A DNA stretch of 64,000 nt from CAIKMD01 sp035605975 (GTDB lineage: Bacteria > Pseudomonadota > Alphaproteobacteria > ATCC43930 > CGMCC-115725). A program made the position numbers and the translations under genes. Under the pieces are notes generated by a model. That model did not search any database. It saw only the letters and a program-made list of their open reading frames with translations, and was not told the origin of the DNA. Where the stretch lies: contig DATNGG010000075.1 of NCBI GenBank assembly GCA_035605975.1, positions 1-64,000 on the forward strand. Direction: 5' to 3'. Shown here in pieces: positions 17,283 through 26,344 of the stretch. Within the stretch, counting starts at the first letter, position 1. Each line of letters opens with the position of its first letter.

Positions 17283-18887
17283 ATGAACCCGCACACCACG
17301 CTCAAATCACGCGACGTCGAGATTCGTGCAACGATCGCGCCCGAGCACGCCAAGATACTGACCCAAGAGGCGATCGAGTTCATCGTCGCGCTGGAGCGCA
17401 AATTCGGCGCGGAGCGGCGCCGGCTCCTTGCCGAGCGCGCGGCCGTGCAGGCAAAGCTTGATGCAGGCTGGCGACCGGATTTCCCGGCCGAGACCAGCGC
17501 CATCCGCAACGCCGATTGGACGGTCGCGCCCTTGCCCAAGGACCTGCTCGACCGGCGCGTCGAGATCACCGGCCCGACCGACCGCAAGATGGTCATCAAC
17601 GCGCTCAATTCCGGCGCCAATGTGTTCATGGCCGATTTCGAGGATGCGAACACACCGAGCTGGCACAATCTCGTCGACGGCCAGCTCAATCTTTTCGATG
17701 CAGTGCGGCGGCAGATCAGCTTCGATGACCCCGCCAATGGACGGCATTACGAGCTGAATCCCAAACCCGCCGTGCTGCTGGTGCGCCCGCGCGGCTGGCA
17801 TTTACCCGAGGCTCATCTGCTGGTCGATGGCGCGTCGATCTCGGGCTCGCTGTTCGATTTCGGGCTCTATTTCTTCCACAACGCCAAGGAGCTGCTGGCG
17901 CGCGGCACCGGGCCCTATTTCTATTTGCCGAAGCTTGAGAGCCGGCATGAGGCCAAGCTCTGGAACGACGTCTTCATCGAAAGCCAGCGCGCGCTCGGCC
18001 TGCCACAGGGCACGATCAAGGCGACGGTCCTGATCGAGACGATCATGGCGGCCTTCGAGATGGACGAAATTCTCCACGCGCTCAAGGATCATTCCTCGGG
18101 CCTCAATTGCGGCCGCTGGGATTACATCTACAGCTTCATCAAGAAGTTCAGCGAGGACCCCAAGGCGGTCATGCCGGACCGCGCGCAGGTGACGATGACC
18201 GCACCGTTCCTGCGCTCTTACAGCCTTCATCTCATCAAGACCTGCCACCGCCGCAGCATCCATGCCATGGGCGGCATGGCGGCACAGATTCCGATCCGCA
18301 ACGATGCCGCGGCGAACGAGGCGGCGATGGAGAAGGTTCGCGCCGACAAGCTGCGCGAGGCGGGCGATGGGCATGACGGAACTTGGGTCGCGCATCCGGG
18401 TCTCGTCGGCATCGCCAAGGAGATTTTCGATAAGGCAATGCCCGGGCCCAACCAGATTGCTCGCAAGCGTCAGGACGTGAACGTCACCGCCGCCGATCTG
18501 CTGCAAGTTCCGCAAGGCAGCATCACTGAAGCAGGATTGCGGCAGAATCTCAATGTCGGCATCGGCTATCTCGAAGCCTGGCTTCGCGGCACCGGCTGCG
18601 TTCCGCTCTATCATCTGATGGAGGACGCGGCGACTGCGGAGATCAGCCGTGCGCAAGTGTGGCAATGGATTCGTCACAAGGCGAAGCTCGGCGACGGGCG
18701 CATCATCGATCTCGCGCTCTGCAATCGGCTGCTCGACGAGGAACTGGGCAAGCTCAAAGCAGCGGCGCAGCCGGGCAACCGCTATGACGACGCGGCGCGG
18801 ATTTTCCGCGACCTCATCGCGGCCGAGCGCTTCCCCGAATTCCTGACGCTGCCCGCCTATGAGGCGCTCATCGCTGAAGGCGCCTGA
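17283..18887 (+). CDS. aceB: Malate synthase A
   Basis: 534 residues, the compact A-type length. It condenses glyoxylate with acetyl-CoA to malate. Signature segments are MADFEDANTPSW, VRPRGWHLPE (catalytic Arg), LPKLESRHEA, LIETIMAAFEMDEI (metal Glu) and LNCGRWDYIYS (metal Asp), ending with ACVPLYHLMEDAATAE-type sequence near the C-terminus. GGAGG at 17272-17276 fixes the ATG at 17283. The glycine riboswitch directly upstream suggests control by glycine, from which glyoxylate can be formed by transamination or oxidation. No isocitrate lyase is in the window. Confidence 0.95.
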   Translation: MNPHTTLKSRDVEIRATIAPEHAKILTQEAIEFIVALERKFGAERRRLLAERAAVQAKLDAGWRPDFPAETSAIRNADWTVAPLPKDLLDRRVEITGPTDRKMVINALNSGANVFMADFEDANTPSWHNLVDGQLNLFDAVRRQISFDDPANGRHYELNPKPAVLLVRPRGWHLPEAHLLVDGASISGSLFDFGLYFFHNAKELLARGTGPYFYLPKLESRHEAKLWNDVFIESQRALGLPQGTIKATVLIETIMAAFEMDEILHALKDHSSGLNCGRWDYIYSFIKKFSEDPKAVMPDRAQVTMTAPFLRSYSLHLIKTCHRRSIHAMGGMAAQIPIRNDAAANEAAMEKVRADKLREAGDGHDGTWVAHPGLVGIAKEIFDKAMPGPNQIARKRQDVNVTAADLLQVPQGSITEAGLRQNLNVGIGYLEAWLRGTGCVPLYHLMEDAATAEISRAQVWQWIRHKAKLGDGRIIDLALCNRLLDEELGKLKAAAQPGNRYDDAARIFRDLIAAERFPEFLTLPAYEALIAEGA

Positions 18888-18894
18888 GCGCGGC

Positions 18895-20481
18895 CTAGTT
18901 CACGCGCACGAAGCGCAGCGGAAAGCTGCCGTCCGGCTGCTGTACGAGCTCGATGGTCTTGCGTGTCGCCCAGACGAGCTGCTGCTGGTGCAGCGGGATA
19001 TAGGCGATATCGTCCTTGACCATCGCCAGGGCCTCGCGCAACAGGCCGAGGCGCTTCTCCTCATCCGTTTCGCCGGCGATGCGTTGGAGCAGCGCATCGA
19101 GCTTGGGGTTGGAATAGCCGCCGAAATTCGCATCGCCCCGATGCGCCTCCTTGTCGCGCGTCGCCGCGAGATTGACGAGCGCGTTGAACGCATCGCCGGA
19201 CTCCGACGTCCAGCCCATCAGGAAGAGATCGGCCGAATGGTCGAAGGTGAGCAGCTTTTGGAAGAACTTGCCGCGCGGCTCGGCATCGAGGCGCAGCTTG
19301 ACGCCAATTTTCGAGAGCATCGCGACCATGGCGGTGCAGATCGCCTCGTCATTGACGTAGCGATCATTGGGACAGAGCAGCCCCGCGGAGAAGCCGCGCG
19401 GATAGCCGGCTTGGGCGAGAAGCGCTTTCGCCGCGGCCGGATCATAGGGGAGGCGCCGATTGAGCGCCGGATCGAAGCCCGCGACGCCCGGCCCGACCAG
19501 CAAGCCGGCGGGCGTCGCAAAGCCGCGCATGACCTTCGTCTTGATCGTGTCCTCGTCGATCGCCTGATAGAGCGCCTGGCGCACGCGCCGGTCGCGCAAC
19601 GGGTTTCGCCCCTTCACGTCGCTTTGCGTCAACGCATCGCGCGCGACATCGAAGCCGAGGAAGATGGTGCGCAGCTCAGGGCCTTGCACGAGGCGCGCAC
19701 CCGCCGCGCGCGCAATGCCATCGGTCAGGGGCGGCGGTACGGAATAGAGCATGTCGAGCGTCCCGGCGCGGAGCGCCTTCACCGCCTTTGCGCCCGCCAT
19801 CGGCTGGAAAATCACCCGGTCGAGATTGTGCTCGGGGCGATCCCACCAATTGGGATTGGCGACGAGGATGGTTTCCTTGTCGGGCACGCGGCTTTCGAGC
19901 GCGAAGGGTCCGGTGCCGTTGGCATGATCGCTCGCGTAATTCTCTTCGCCCTTCAGCGCGTCGGCCGGCTGTTCGGCATCGTTCTCGGCGCACCATTTGG
20001 CGCTCATCATGTCCCAATCGGCGACTTCACCGGGCAGCAGCGGATCGGGGCGGTAAGTCGAAATATCGACGGTGAAATCGTCGATCTTCGTCACGTCGCG
20101 AATGGCAGCGAGCGCGCTTGCGAGATTCGAGCCCGGACCTCGCGCCCGCGCGAAGGAGAACACCACGTCGTCGCTGGTGAAAGGCGTGCCGTCCTGAAAG
20201 CGCGCGCCGCGGCGCAGAGTGAAGCGCCAGCGGTCGGGCGCCATTTGCGACCACGCCGTTGCAAGCGCGGGCTCGAGGCGAAAGCCGCGGCCCCGCCGCA
20301 CCAGCGGCTCGTAGATGTTCGAATCGAAGGACAGCAGAAACGTCTCTTGGCGCGCATAGGGATCGAGCGAGAAGACGTCGCGATCATTGCTCCAGCGGAA
20401 GGTCGCGGCGCCCGCGCTCGCCGCCGCCATCACACCGGCGAGAGCGAGCAGTGCCGCCGCCAAGACGCTCGATCGTCGCAT
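18895..20481 (-). CDS. Family-5 ABC transporter solute-binding protein
   Basis: 528 residues with a clear signal peptide (LAAALLALAGVMAAASAGA). The fold markers of peptide/nickel-type binding proteins are present: YEPLVRRG, DGTPFTSDDVVFSFARA, NGTGPFALES, and the late segment VRQALYQAID. It is an orphan: no permease or ATPase is adjacent, and yejBEF lies 5 kb away with its own YejA. It could supply a different peptide or opine-like ligand to a transporter elsewhere. It converges on malate synthase with seven bases between the stops. Confidence 0.9.
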   Translation of the reverse strand: MRRSSVLAAALLALAGVMAAASAGAATFRWSNDRDVFSLDPYARQETFLLSFDSNIYEPLVRRGRGFRLEPALATAWSQMAPDRWRFTLRRGARFQDGTPFTSDDVVFSFARARGPGSNLASALAAIRDVTKIDDFTVDISTYRPDPLLPGEVADWDMMSAKWCAENDAEQPADALKGEENYASDHANGTGPFALESRVPDKETILVANPNWWDRPEHNLDRVIFQPMAGAKAVKALRAGTLDMLYSVPPPLTDGIARAAGARLVQGPELRTIFLGFDVARDALTQSDVKGRNPLRDRRVRQALYQAIDEDTIKTKVMRGFATPAGLLVGPGVAGFDPALNRRLPYDPAAAKALLAQAGYPRGFSAGLLCPNDRYVNDEAICTAMVAMLSKIGVKLRLDAEPRGKFFQKLLTFDHSADLFLMGWTSESGDAFNALVNLAATRDKEAHRGDANFGGYSNPKLDALLQRIAGETDEEKRLGLLREALAMVKDDIAYIPLHQQQLVWATRKTIELVQQPDGSFPLRFVRVN

Positions 20482-20599
20482 TCGCCTGTCGCTCTCCTCG
20501 GATCGGCTTTTCGCGGTTGGGCGGCCAGAGTTTGCCGCGCGGCTTGCAGTGTCAACGGCTTTTGGCGAAAACTGTGGCGGAATCGGCGAGAGGGTCGAG

Positions 20600-21004
20600 A
20601 TGGCCGTGATCTATGTGGCGCGCAGCGCCAAGCTCGCGAAATGGGCCTCGGATGTCGGGCTGAGCAAGCATGTCTTCAAGCTCGGCGTCGCCGAAGAGCC
20701 GGTGAAGGAGCTCGCGGCGGCGGGCTGGGCCGGCGAGACCGACTGGACCATCGTCAAGAAAGAGCAAGCGGGCGAGCTCGACGAGGCGACCGCGATCGAG
20801 CGCTTGGCGCGCCGCGAGACGCTGATCGATCCGCGCTACTATCCGCGCATCAAGGAGACGCCCGGCCTTTTCAAGGTCGATCCGCATCATGTCGAGAGCC
20901 ATATCATCGTCGGCCGCGCGCTCGAAGGCGGCGGCGAGCGCGCCGAGCTGAAGCTGAAGCCCGGCGATTTCGCGTCCTATCTCATCACCAATGCGCGGCG
21001 CTGA
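20600..21004 (+). CDS. Conserved hypothetical protein
   Basis: 134 residues from the ATG at 20600. The N-terminus MAVIYVARSAKLAKWASDVG followed by HVFKLGVAEEPVKELA has the rhythm of GIY-YIG/MUG113-like domains (strand, helix, then x-K-x-G-x-A). The strict GIY and YIG motifs are not seen, so this is a weak resemblance. The C-terminal part is charged, with FKVDPHHVESHIIVGRALEG. No signal peptide or membrane segment is present. I do not recognise the family. It sits between divergent and convergent minus-strand genes, so it is monocistronic. Confidence 0.6.
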   Translation: MAVIYVARSAKLAKWASDVGLSKHVFKLGVAEEPVKELAAAGWAGETDWTIVKKEQAGELDEATAIERLARRETLIDPRYYPRIKETPGLFKVDPHHVESHIIVGRALEGGGERAELKLKPGDFASYLITNARR

Positions 21005-21013
21005 GCGAAGGCG

Positions 21014-22357
21014 CTAGCCGCGCGCGAGCCTGTCCCTCACCCAGCGCGCGGTCGCGATGAGCCGCGCATCCTCGTCGAGGAAGCCCAGGAGCTGCAGCCC
21101 GACCGGCAAATCCTCGACCGACAGCAGCGGCAGGGAGATCGCCGGCACGCCGAGACATGAGCCGGCGACGACGAAGATCGGATCGCCGGTGCTCTCGAGC
21201 CCAAGCGGCGCCGGTCCCGTCGCCGAGAGGGTGATCGTGGCATCGCACTCCGCGGCAAGCGCCGCGTAGATGGCGCGAATCTGCGCCCGCTCGGCGAGGC
21301 GCTCGCGATATTGCGCCAGATTCATGCGCTCGGCATCGGCGAGGCGATCCAAAGCGAACTGCGTCAGCTTCGATGGATCGCGTGCGCGATAGGCATTGAT
21401 CGGCCAGCGCGATTCCCAGGTGTTGACCTGCTGCGAGACCGGCAGCGCGCGCTCGAGCGCGGTCTCCGCGCGCGCGACGGCGGCATTGTCGCCGCGCCTC
21501 AGCAGCTTGACGTCCGCTTGCGCAAGCGTCTCGATGGCGGCCGCAAACGCCGCCTTTGCCCCGGCCGAGGCCTTGGCCCAGCCGGGGGTTTCGAGCACGG
21601 CGAGGCGGCGCGGCTGTTGCGCCGCGGGCGGCGCAGCAGGGCCAATGAGCCCGGAATAGCCGGGATCGCCGCCGGCGCGGTCGGCGATCTCGCGCAGCAC
21701 CACCCAGGCGTCTTCGATGCTGGCCGCCAGCGCGCCATGGACGCTCTGGCTCAGCGCGTCATGGCTGCCGCCGCGATTGATCGCGCCGAGGCTCGGCTTG
21801 AAGCCGACGCAGCCGCAAAAGCTCGCCGGGCGCAGGATCGAGCCCAGCACCTGCGTGCCGAGACCTGCCGGCACCATGCCCGACCCCGCGGCGGCGGCGG
21901 AGCCGCTCGAGGAGCCGCCGGGCGTGCGCCGCGGGTCCCAGGGGTTGCGCGTCGGCCCGGGCGGCTGGGTTGCGAACTCGGTCGTGACGGTTTTGCCGAG
22001 AATCACCGCACCAGCCTCGCGCAGCGCCGTGACCGAAGCCGCGTCGCGGTTCGAGCGGTAGCCCTTGTAAAGCGCCGAGCCCATCTCGGTCGGCATATCC
22101 TGGGTCTCGATGATGTCCTTGACCCCGACCGGCATGCCGTCGATCGGCGAGAGCGGCTTGCCCTCGCGCCAGCGCGCGGTCGCGGCGGCCGCGTCCTTGC
22201 GGGCGCGCTCCTTGTCGGAATGGACGAAAGCCAGGACTTGCGGCTCCAACTCGTCGAAAGTGGCAAGGCAGCGCTCGAGGAAGGCGCTCGGCGTATCCTT
22301 GCCGGACTTGAAACCATCGACAGCGGAGAAGAACGGGCGTGGCGTCAGTTTTGGCAT
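21014..22357 (-). CDS. Amidase signature family hydrolase
   Basis: 447 residues from the ATG at 22357, which has GGAGGT six bases upstream; the longer upstream frame overlaps the divergent cupin gene. The Ser-cisSer-Lys catalytic set is visible: Lys in MPVGVKDIIETQD, and the Gly/Ser-rich loop TPGGSSSGSAAAAGSG with the cis-Ser, then GTQVLGSILRPASFCG with the nucleophile Ser. It hydrolyses carboxamides, but the substrate is unknown. The catabolic neighbours (cupins, isochorismatase-like hydrolase, TctC-type binding protein) suggest breakdown of an imported amide. Confidence 0.88.
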   Translation of the reverse strand: MPKLTPRPFFSAVDGFKSGKDTPSAFLERCLATFDELEPQVLAFVHSDKERARKDAAAATARWREGKPLSPIDGMPVGVKDIIETQDMPTEMGSALYKGYRSNRDAASVTALREAGAVILGKTVTTEFATQPPGPTRNPWDPRRTPGGSSSGSAAAAGSGMVPAGLGTQVLGSILRPASFCGCVGFKPSLGAINRGGSHDALSQSVHGALAASIEDAWVVLREIADRAGGDPGYSGLIGPAAPPAAQQPRRLAVLETPGWAKASAGAKAAFAAAIETLAQADVKLLRRGDNAAVARAETALERALPVSQQVNTWESRWPINAYRARDPSKLTQFALDRLADAERMNLAQYRERLAERAQIRAIYAALAAECDATITLSATGPAPLGLESTGDPIFVVAGSCLGVPAISLPLLSVEDLPVGLQLLGFLDEDARLIATARWVRDRLARG

Positions 22358-22519
22358 GGCGGGACCTCCGCCGCCAACGATAGCCGCAAACGCGCCGCGC
22401 GACATGCTTTTTTGCTGGCGCCGCGCCCATCTGTTCTGCCCCGATCGATTGTCAGTCCGCGGCGCGTTCTCTATTCTCTCCCGGCTGCCCGCCATGCGCC
22501 GGGCAAGCGAGGGAGCGTG

Positions 22520-23110
22520 ATGCCGACAGACCTTTACGACCGCAAGCCGCCCGGCCCGGGCCACAACCAGCCCGACGAAGAGAAACCGGTGGTCTGGGAG
22601 CGCTGGGACCGCAAGCGCATTTTCGTGCGCGAGCTCTCCGGCACTTACAGCCATCTCTACAAGCAGCTCTTGGAGCAGCCCCGCGTCTATTCATCGCGCA
22701 ACCTGCCCTGGAAAGGCGGGCCGGGGCTTTACGGCAAGCAGGTCATCAATCCGCAGCACGCGATGGTGGCGCAATCGATCGAAACGCATATCGAGGCCTA
22801 TGGGCCAGGCGCCTTCGGGCAAAAGCACGGGCATATGAACAGCGCCGTGTTCTATGTGCTGAAAGGCTATGGCCACGACGTGCATGATGGGCGCCGCATC
22901 GACTGGAAGGCGGGCGATGTGATGATCGTCGAGAATGGCTGCGTTCATCAGCATTTCAACGACGATCCCGACAACGAGGCGATCCTCCTCGTCATGAAGG
23001 CGAAGCCGCTGTTCCTCTTCATGCATCTGCTCTTCCAGAAGATCGTCTCCTATCCCCCCACCGAGAAACCCAAGGGCCACGAAGACTGGACCCCGCCCAA
23101 GGATTTGTGA
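22520..23110 (+). CDS. Cupin domain protein
   Basis: 196 residues from the ATG at 22520 (GGGAG just upstream). One cupin barrel covers about residues 65-165: GAFGQKHGHMNSAVFYVLKGYGHDVHDG supplies motif 1 (His-x-His and Glu-like position) and WKAGDVMIVENGCVHQHFN supplies motif 2 His. Such single-cupin proteins resemble gentisate-dioxygenase halves. The next gene, nine bases on, encodes a second cupin, so the two may form a heteromer. The N-terminal 60 residues are charged and without recognised motif. The reaction is unknown. Confidence 0.8.
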   Translation: MPTDLYDRKPPGPGHNQPDEEKPVVWERWDRKRIFVRELSGTYSHLYKQLLEQPRVYSSRNLPWKGGPGLYGKQVINPQHAMVAQSIETHIEAYGPGAFGQKHGHMNSAVFYVLKGYGHDVHDGRRIDWKAGDVMIVENGCVHQHFNDDPDNEAILLVMKAKPLFLFMHLLFQKIVSYPPTEKPKGHEDWTPPKDL

Positions 23111-23118
23111 GGACGCCG

Positions 23119-23667
23119 ATGAAATCCCCCGAGGAACGCGATGTCGCCCATGCCGGAAGCGCAAGCTGCAGCTTTCGCAGCGACGCGATTGCGGAATCGG
23201 CCGAATTCCGCAAGCTCTATGACGCGCTGAAGAACGTCGTCCATGCCGAGGACATGCCCTTCGAGAATGCGCCCGACGGGCTTTTGAAGCATCTCTGCCA
23301 CGAGAAGCTTGGCACACGCGAATGCTGCATCGAAGCCTATATGCAGTTCCTGCCCGGCAACGGGAAATCGGGGCGTCACCGTCATATGTGGGAAGAGGTC
23401 GTCTTCGTCGCCGAAGGCAGCGGCTACGATCTCCATTGGGATTTGAAATTCGACTGTCTTGACGCTTTCCAATGGGATTGGGAGACGGAGCCCAAGCGCT
23501 TCGAATGGTCGCGCGGCGATTTTCTCTACATCCCGCCCTTTACCGCGCACCAGCATTTCAATGCCGATGCGAAAGAAGAGGCGCGGCTAATCGTCATCAG
23601 CAACCGCATTGTCCGCGAAATGGGATTCGATTGGCTCGACCAGCTCGAAAACGCGCCGGGATTCTAA
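23119..23667 (+). CDS. Second cupin domain protein
   Basis: 182 residues from ATG 23119, with GAGG overlapping the stop of the first cupin gene. Cupin motif 1 is SGRHRHMWEEVVFVAEGSGYDLHWD and motif 2 is WSRGDFLYIPPFTAHQHFNAD; His and Glu ligands for a metal are intact. It is co-transcribed with the first cupin and with the TctC-type binding protein 23 bases downstream, suggesting that the pair acts on an imported carboxylate, possibly as a ring-cleaving dioxygenase or an isomerase. Confidence 0.8.
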   Translation: MKSPEERDVAHAGSASCSFRSDAIAESAEFRKLYDALKNVVHAEDMPFENAPDGLLKHLCHEKLGTRECCIEAYMQFLPGNGKSGRHRHMWEEVVFVAEGSGYDLHWDLKFDCLDAFQWDWETEPKRFEWSRGDFLYIPPFTAHQHFNADAKEEARLIVISNRIVREMGFDWLDQLENAPGF

Positions 23668-23690
23668 CCCGGCAATTCAGGGAGGAACCG

Positions 23691-24719
23691 ATGGACGTCT
23701 TGAAACGCGCTGCTGTTGCGGGAGCCGTTCTGCTCGCCGCGCCGAGCGCCTTTGCCGCCGATACTGTCGCGGATTTCTATAAGGGCCGCACGGTCACGAT
23801 CGATATCGGCTACAGCGCGGGCGGCGGTTATGACCTTTATGCGCGGACGCTTGCCCGCCATCTCGGCGAGCATATTCCGGGCAAGCCCAGCGTTATTCCG
23901 CAGAACATGCCAGGCGCCGGCAGCCTCAAAGCCACCAACTATCTCTACAACATCGCGCCCAAGGACGGCACGGTGATCGCGACCTTCGCGCGCGGCATGG
24001 CGATGCAGCCGCTCTTCGACAAGACCGGGGTCGAGTTCGACGCGCAAAAGCTCAACTGGATCGGCAGCATCACCAACGAGGTCAGCATCTGCGCCTTCCG
24101 CAGCGATTCCGGCATCAAGACGTGGCAGGACATGCTGACCAAGTCCTACACGGTCGGCGGCACCGGCTCGGGCTCCGACACCGACGTCTTCCCCGACGTG
24201 CTGCGCCACATGTTCCACATGAAGATCAAGCTCGTCACCGGATATCCAGGTGGCAAGGACATTCTGCTCGCGATGCAGCGCGGCGAGGTCAAGGGCCGCT
24301 GCGGCTGGTCCTGGTCGAGCGTCAAGAGCACGAGCTATGCGCTTTATCAGAAGAAGGAGATCACGGTCCCGGTGCAACTCGCGCTGAAGAAGCACCCCGA
24401 TCTGCCCGATGTTCCGCTGATCATGGATTTGACGAAAGATCCGGACGAGCGCGCCGCGCTGCGGCTGATCTTCGGCCGCCAGAGCGTGGCCCGGCCCTAT
24501 GCCGCGCCGCCCGGCGTGCCGGCGGAACGGATCGCCGCGCTGCGCAAGGCCTTCGACGATACGATGAAGGATCCCGCTTTCCTCGCCGAGGCGGACAAGA
24601 CCAAGCTCGAGGTCGAGCCGGTCTCGGGCGAGGAGGTGCAAGCGCTCGTCACCGAGATCTACAAATCTTCGCCCAAGGTGGTGAAGATCGCCGCCGACGC
24701 GGTGAAAGGCGGCGACTAA
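23691..24719 (+). CDS. TctC/Bug-family solute-binding protein
   Basis: 342 residues with a signal peptide (LKRAAVAGAVLLAAPSAFA). The Bug-fold hallmarks are VTIDIGYSAGGGYDLYARTLARHL and VIPQNMPGAGSLKATNYLY. Such proteins bind carboxylates or aromatic acids in the periplasm and hand them to TctAB. No TctA or TctB lies in the window. GGAGG sits directly before the ATG at 23691. It is the third gene of a cupin-cupin-tctC set. Its last four bases overlap the convergent hydrolase gene. Confidence 0.88.
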   Translation: MDVLKRAAVAGAVLLAAPSAFAADTVADFYKGRTVTIDIGYSAGGGYDLYARTLARHLGEHIPGKPSVIPQNMPGAGSLKATNYLYNIAPKDGTVIATFARGMAMQPLFDKTGVEFDAQKLNWIGSITNEVSICAFRSDSGIKTWQDMLTKSYTVGGTGSGSDTDVFPDVLRHMFHMKIKLVTGYPGGKDILLAMQRGEVKGRCGWSWSSVKSTSYALYQKKEITVPVQLALKKHPDLPDVPLIMDLTKDPDERAALRLIFGRQSVARPYAAPPGVPAERIAALRKAFDDTMKDPAFLAEADKTKLEVEPVSGEEVQALVTEIYKSSPKVVKIAADAVKGGD

Positions 24720-25483
24720 GACGCGGCGGTGAAGAAGGAGGCGAGCTTCGCCGCCACCTCCTTCGGCCGCTCGGTGTGGAGCGCGTGGCCGGTCTCGGCG
24801 AGCACGCAAAGCTCGGCGTGGCGCATCGGCTTCATGAACGGCTCGGCGCAGGCCACGGGACAGATTTGATCCTCCTGGCCCCAGACGAAGAGCGTCGGCA
24901 CGTCGATGCGATGGAGCCAATAGGGGAGCTGCGGATTGCTGAGCCGCGGATTCCAGCCGAGCCGAGCCGTCGCCGCGCGATTTTGTAGCCGGATGTCGGC
25001 ATCGGCGTTGGGGAGTTGCTTGATGCGCTCTTCGATGAGGCGGCGGTCGAAGAAGCTGCGCCGCGCATGCTCTTCGGGCGTCCAGAGGAAAATATCGCCG
25101 AAGGGAACCTGCGGCGAGCGCACGCCGGCGGGCGCCAGCAGGCTCATGGTCTTCAACCGCGCCGTGTCACGAATGGCGATCTCGGCCGCGGTCCAGCCGC
25201 CGAGCGAATGGCCGACGAGATGGACGCCCTCGAGATCGAGCGTCGCGAGAAAATCGAGATAGAAGAAGGCGAGATCGCCGACGCTCATCATCCAATCGGG
25301 GATTTTCGAGCGGCCGAAGCCCGGATGCTCCGGCGCGATCACGCGGCGGTCCTGCGCGAGGAGTTCGAGCAGCGGATACCAATTGGCGCCGCTCGCGCCA
25401 TGGAGATAGAGCACCGGCTCGCCCGCGCCGGCCTCGAGCACGCGCACTTTCTCGCCGTTCACCTCGACCGATGTTTCCCGCAT
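24716..25483 (-). CDS. Alpha/beta hydrolase
   Basis: 255 residues from the ATG at 25483; the frame upstream is unlikely coding. The fold is clear: LYLHGASGANWYP (oxyanion HG), nucleophile elbow HLVGHSLGGWTAAE (Ser in G-H-S-L-G), acid at WGQEDQICP, and catalytic His in ETGHALHTERPKEV. The pattern resembles meta-cleavage-product hydrolases and carboxylesterases. The acid-binding neighbours make an aromatic-ring fission product or lactone a reasonable substrate, but this is inference. Confidence 0.87.
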   Translation of the reverse strand: MRETSVEVNGEKVRVLEAGAGEPVLYLHGASGANWYPLLELLAQDRRVIAPEHPGFGRSKIPDWMMSVGDLAFFYLDFLATLDLEGVHLVGHSLGGWTAAEIAIRDTARLKTMSLLAPAGVRSPQVPFGDIFLWTPEEHARRSFFDRRLIEERIKQLPNADADIRLQNRAATARLGWNPRLSNPQLPYWLHRIDVPTLFVWGQEDQICPVACAEPFMKPMRHAELCVLAETGHALHTERPKEVAAKLASFFTAAS

Positions 25484-25599
25484 GGCGGCGCTCTCCCCTG
25501 ATGCCGCGCGACGATAGAAAGGGGTGCAGCCCCCCGCAAGACCGCCCTTGAGCCGCCGCCCGGCCTGTCGCATAATTTTGCGACAAGGAGGCCCCTGCC

Positions 25600-26304
25600 A
25601 TGCACAAACTCGCCATTCCGCAGAACATCATCGATCGCGTCGTCGCGCGGCGCGGCAAGGAGCATGTGTTCGACGATCTTGATCCGGCGCGCACGGCGCT
25701 GGTCGTCGTCGACCTGCAAAACGGCTTCATGATGCCAGGCGTCGCCTTCGCCGAGATCCCGGAAGCGCGGGAGATCGTGCCCAACGTCAATCGCCTCGCA
25801 GCGGCGCTCCGCGCGGCCGGCGGCACGGTGGTCTGGATCGTCACGACCTATGAGCCGGCCGTCGACCGCGAATGGTCGACCTATTACCGGCTGTCGACGC
25901 CCGGGGTGGGCGCCAAGCGCAGCGCGGCCTTGACCAAAGGCGCCAAGGGTCACGAGATCTGGCCGGCGCTCGAAGTGAAGCCCGGCGACCCGATCGTCGA
26001 GAAGAAGCGCTTCTCCGCCTTCATCCAGGGCTCGAGCGAATTGGACAAGGTGTTGAAGGCGCGCGGCATCGACAATCTGCTGATCACCGGCACGGTGACC
26101 GGCGTCTGCTGCGAATCGACCGCGCGCGATGCGATGATGCTGAATTACCAGGTGACGATGGTCACCGACGGCAACGCCTCCTACAGCGATGAGGAGCACA
26201 ACCGCGCGCTGACCGCGTTCTATTCGACCTTCGGCGACATCATGTCGACGGACGAGCTGATCGCGCTTATCGCGAAGGGCGCAAAGAAAGAGGCAGCGGA
26301 GTAA
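25600..26304 (+). CDS. Isochorismatase-family cysteine hydrolase
   Basis: 234 residues. The catalytic triad of the family is intact: Asp in ALVVVDLQNGFM, Lys in VEKKRFSAFIQGS, and Cys in TGTVTGVCCESTARDA. GGAGG lies just before the ATG at 25600. Family members hydrolyse amides such as N-carbamoylsarcosine, nicotinamide, ureidoacrylate or biuret; the long N-terminal extension MHKLAIPQNIIDRVVARRG is seen in several uncharacterised alphaproteobacterial members. With the amidase nearby, a role in releasing ammonia from an amide substrate is plausible. Confidence 0.85.
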   Translation: MHKLAIPQNIIDRVVARRGKEHVFDDLDPARTALVVVDLQNGFMMPGVAFAEIPEAREIVPNVNRLAAALRAAGGTVVWIVTTYEPAVDREWSTYYRLSTPGVGAKRSAALTKGAKGHEIWPALEVKPGDPIVEKKRFSAFIQGSSELDKVLKARGIDNLLITGTVTGVCCESTARDAMMLNYQVTMVTDGNASYSDEEHNRALTAFYSTFGDIMSTDELIALIAKGAKKEAAE

Positions 26305-26314
26305 ACCTCCAAAC

Positions 26315-26340
26315 CCTCTCCGCTCTCGAGGGCAGAGAGG
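26315..26340. terminator. Possible bidirectional terminator hairpin
   Basis: CCTCTC (26315-26320) and GAGAGG (26335-26340) are inverted around a 14-base loop. The hairpin lies between the stops of two convergent genes (26304 and 26345). No long T-run follows on either strand, so intrinsic termination would be weak. Confidence 0.4.
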
Positions 26341-26344
26341 AGAA

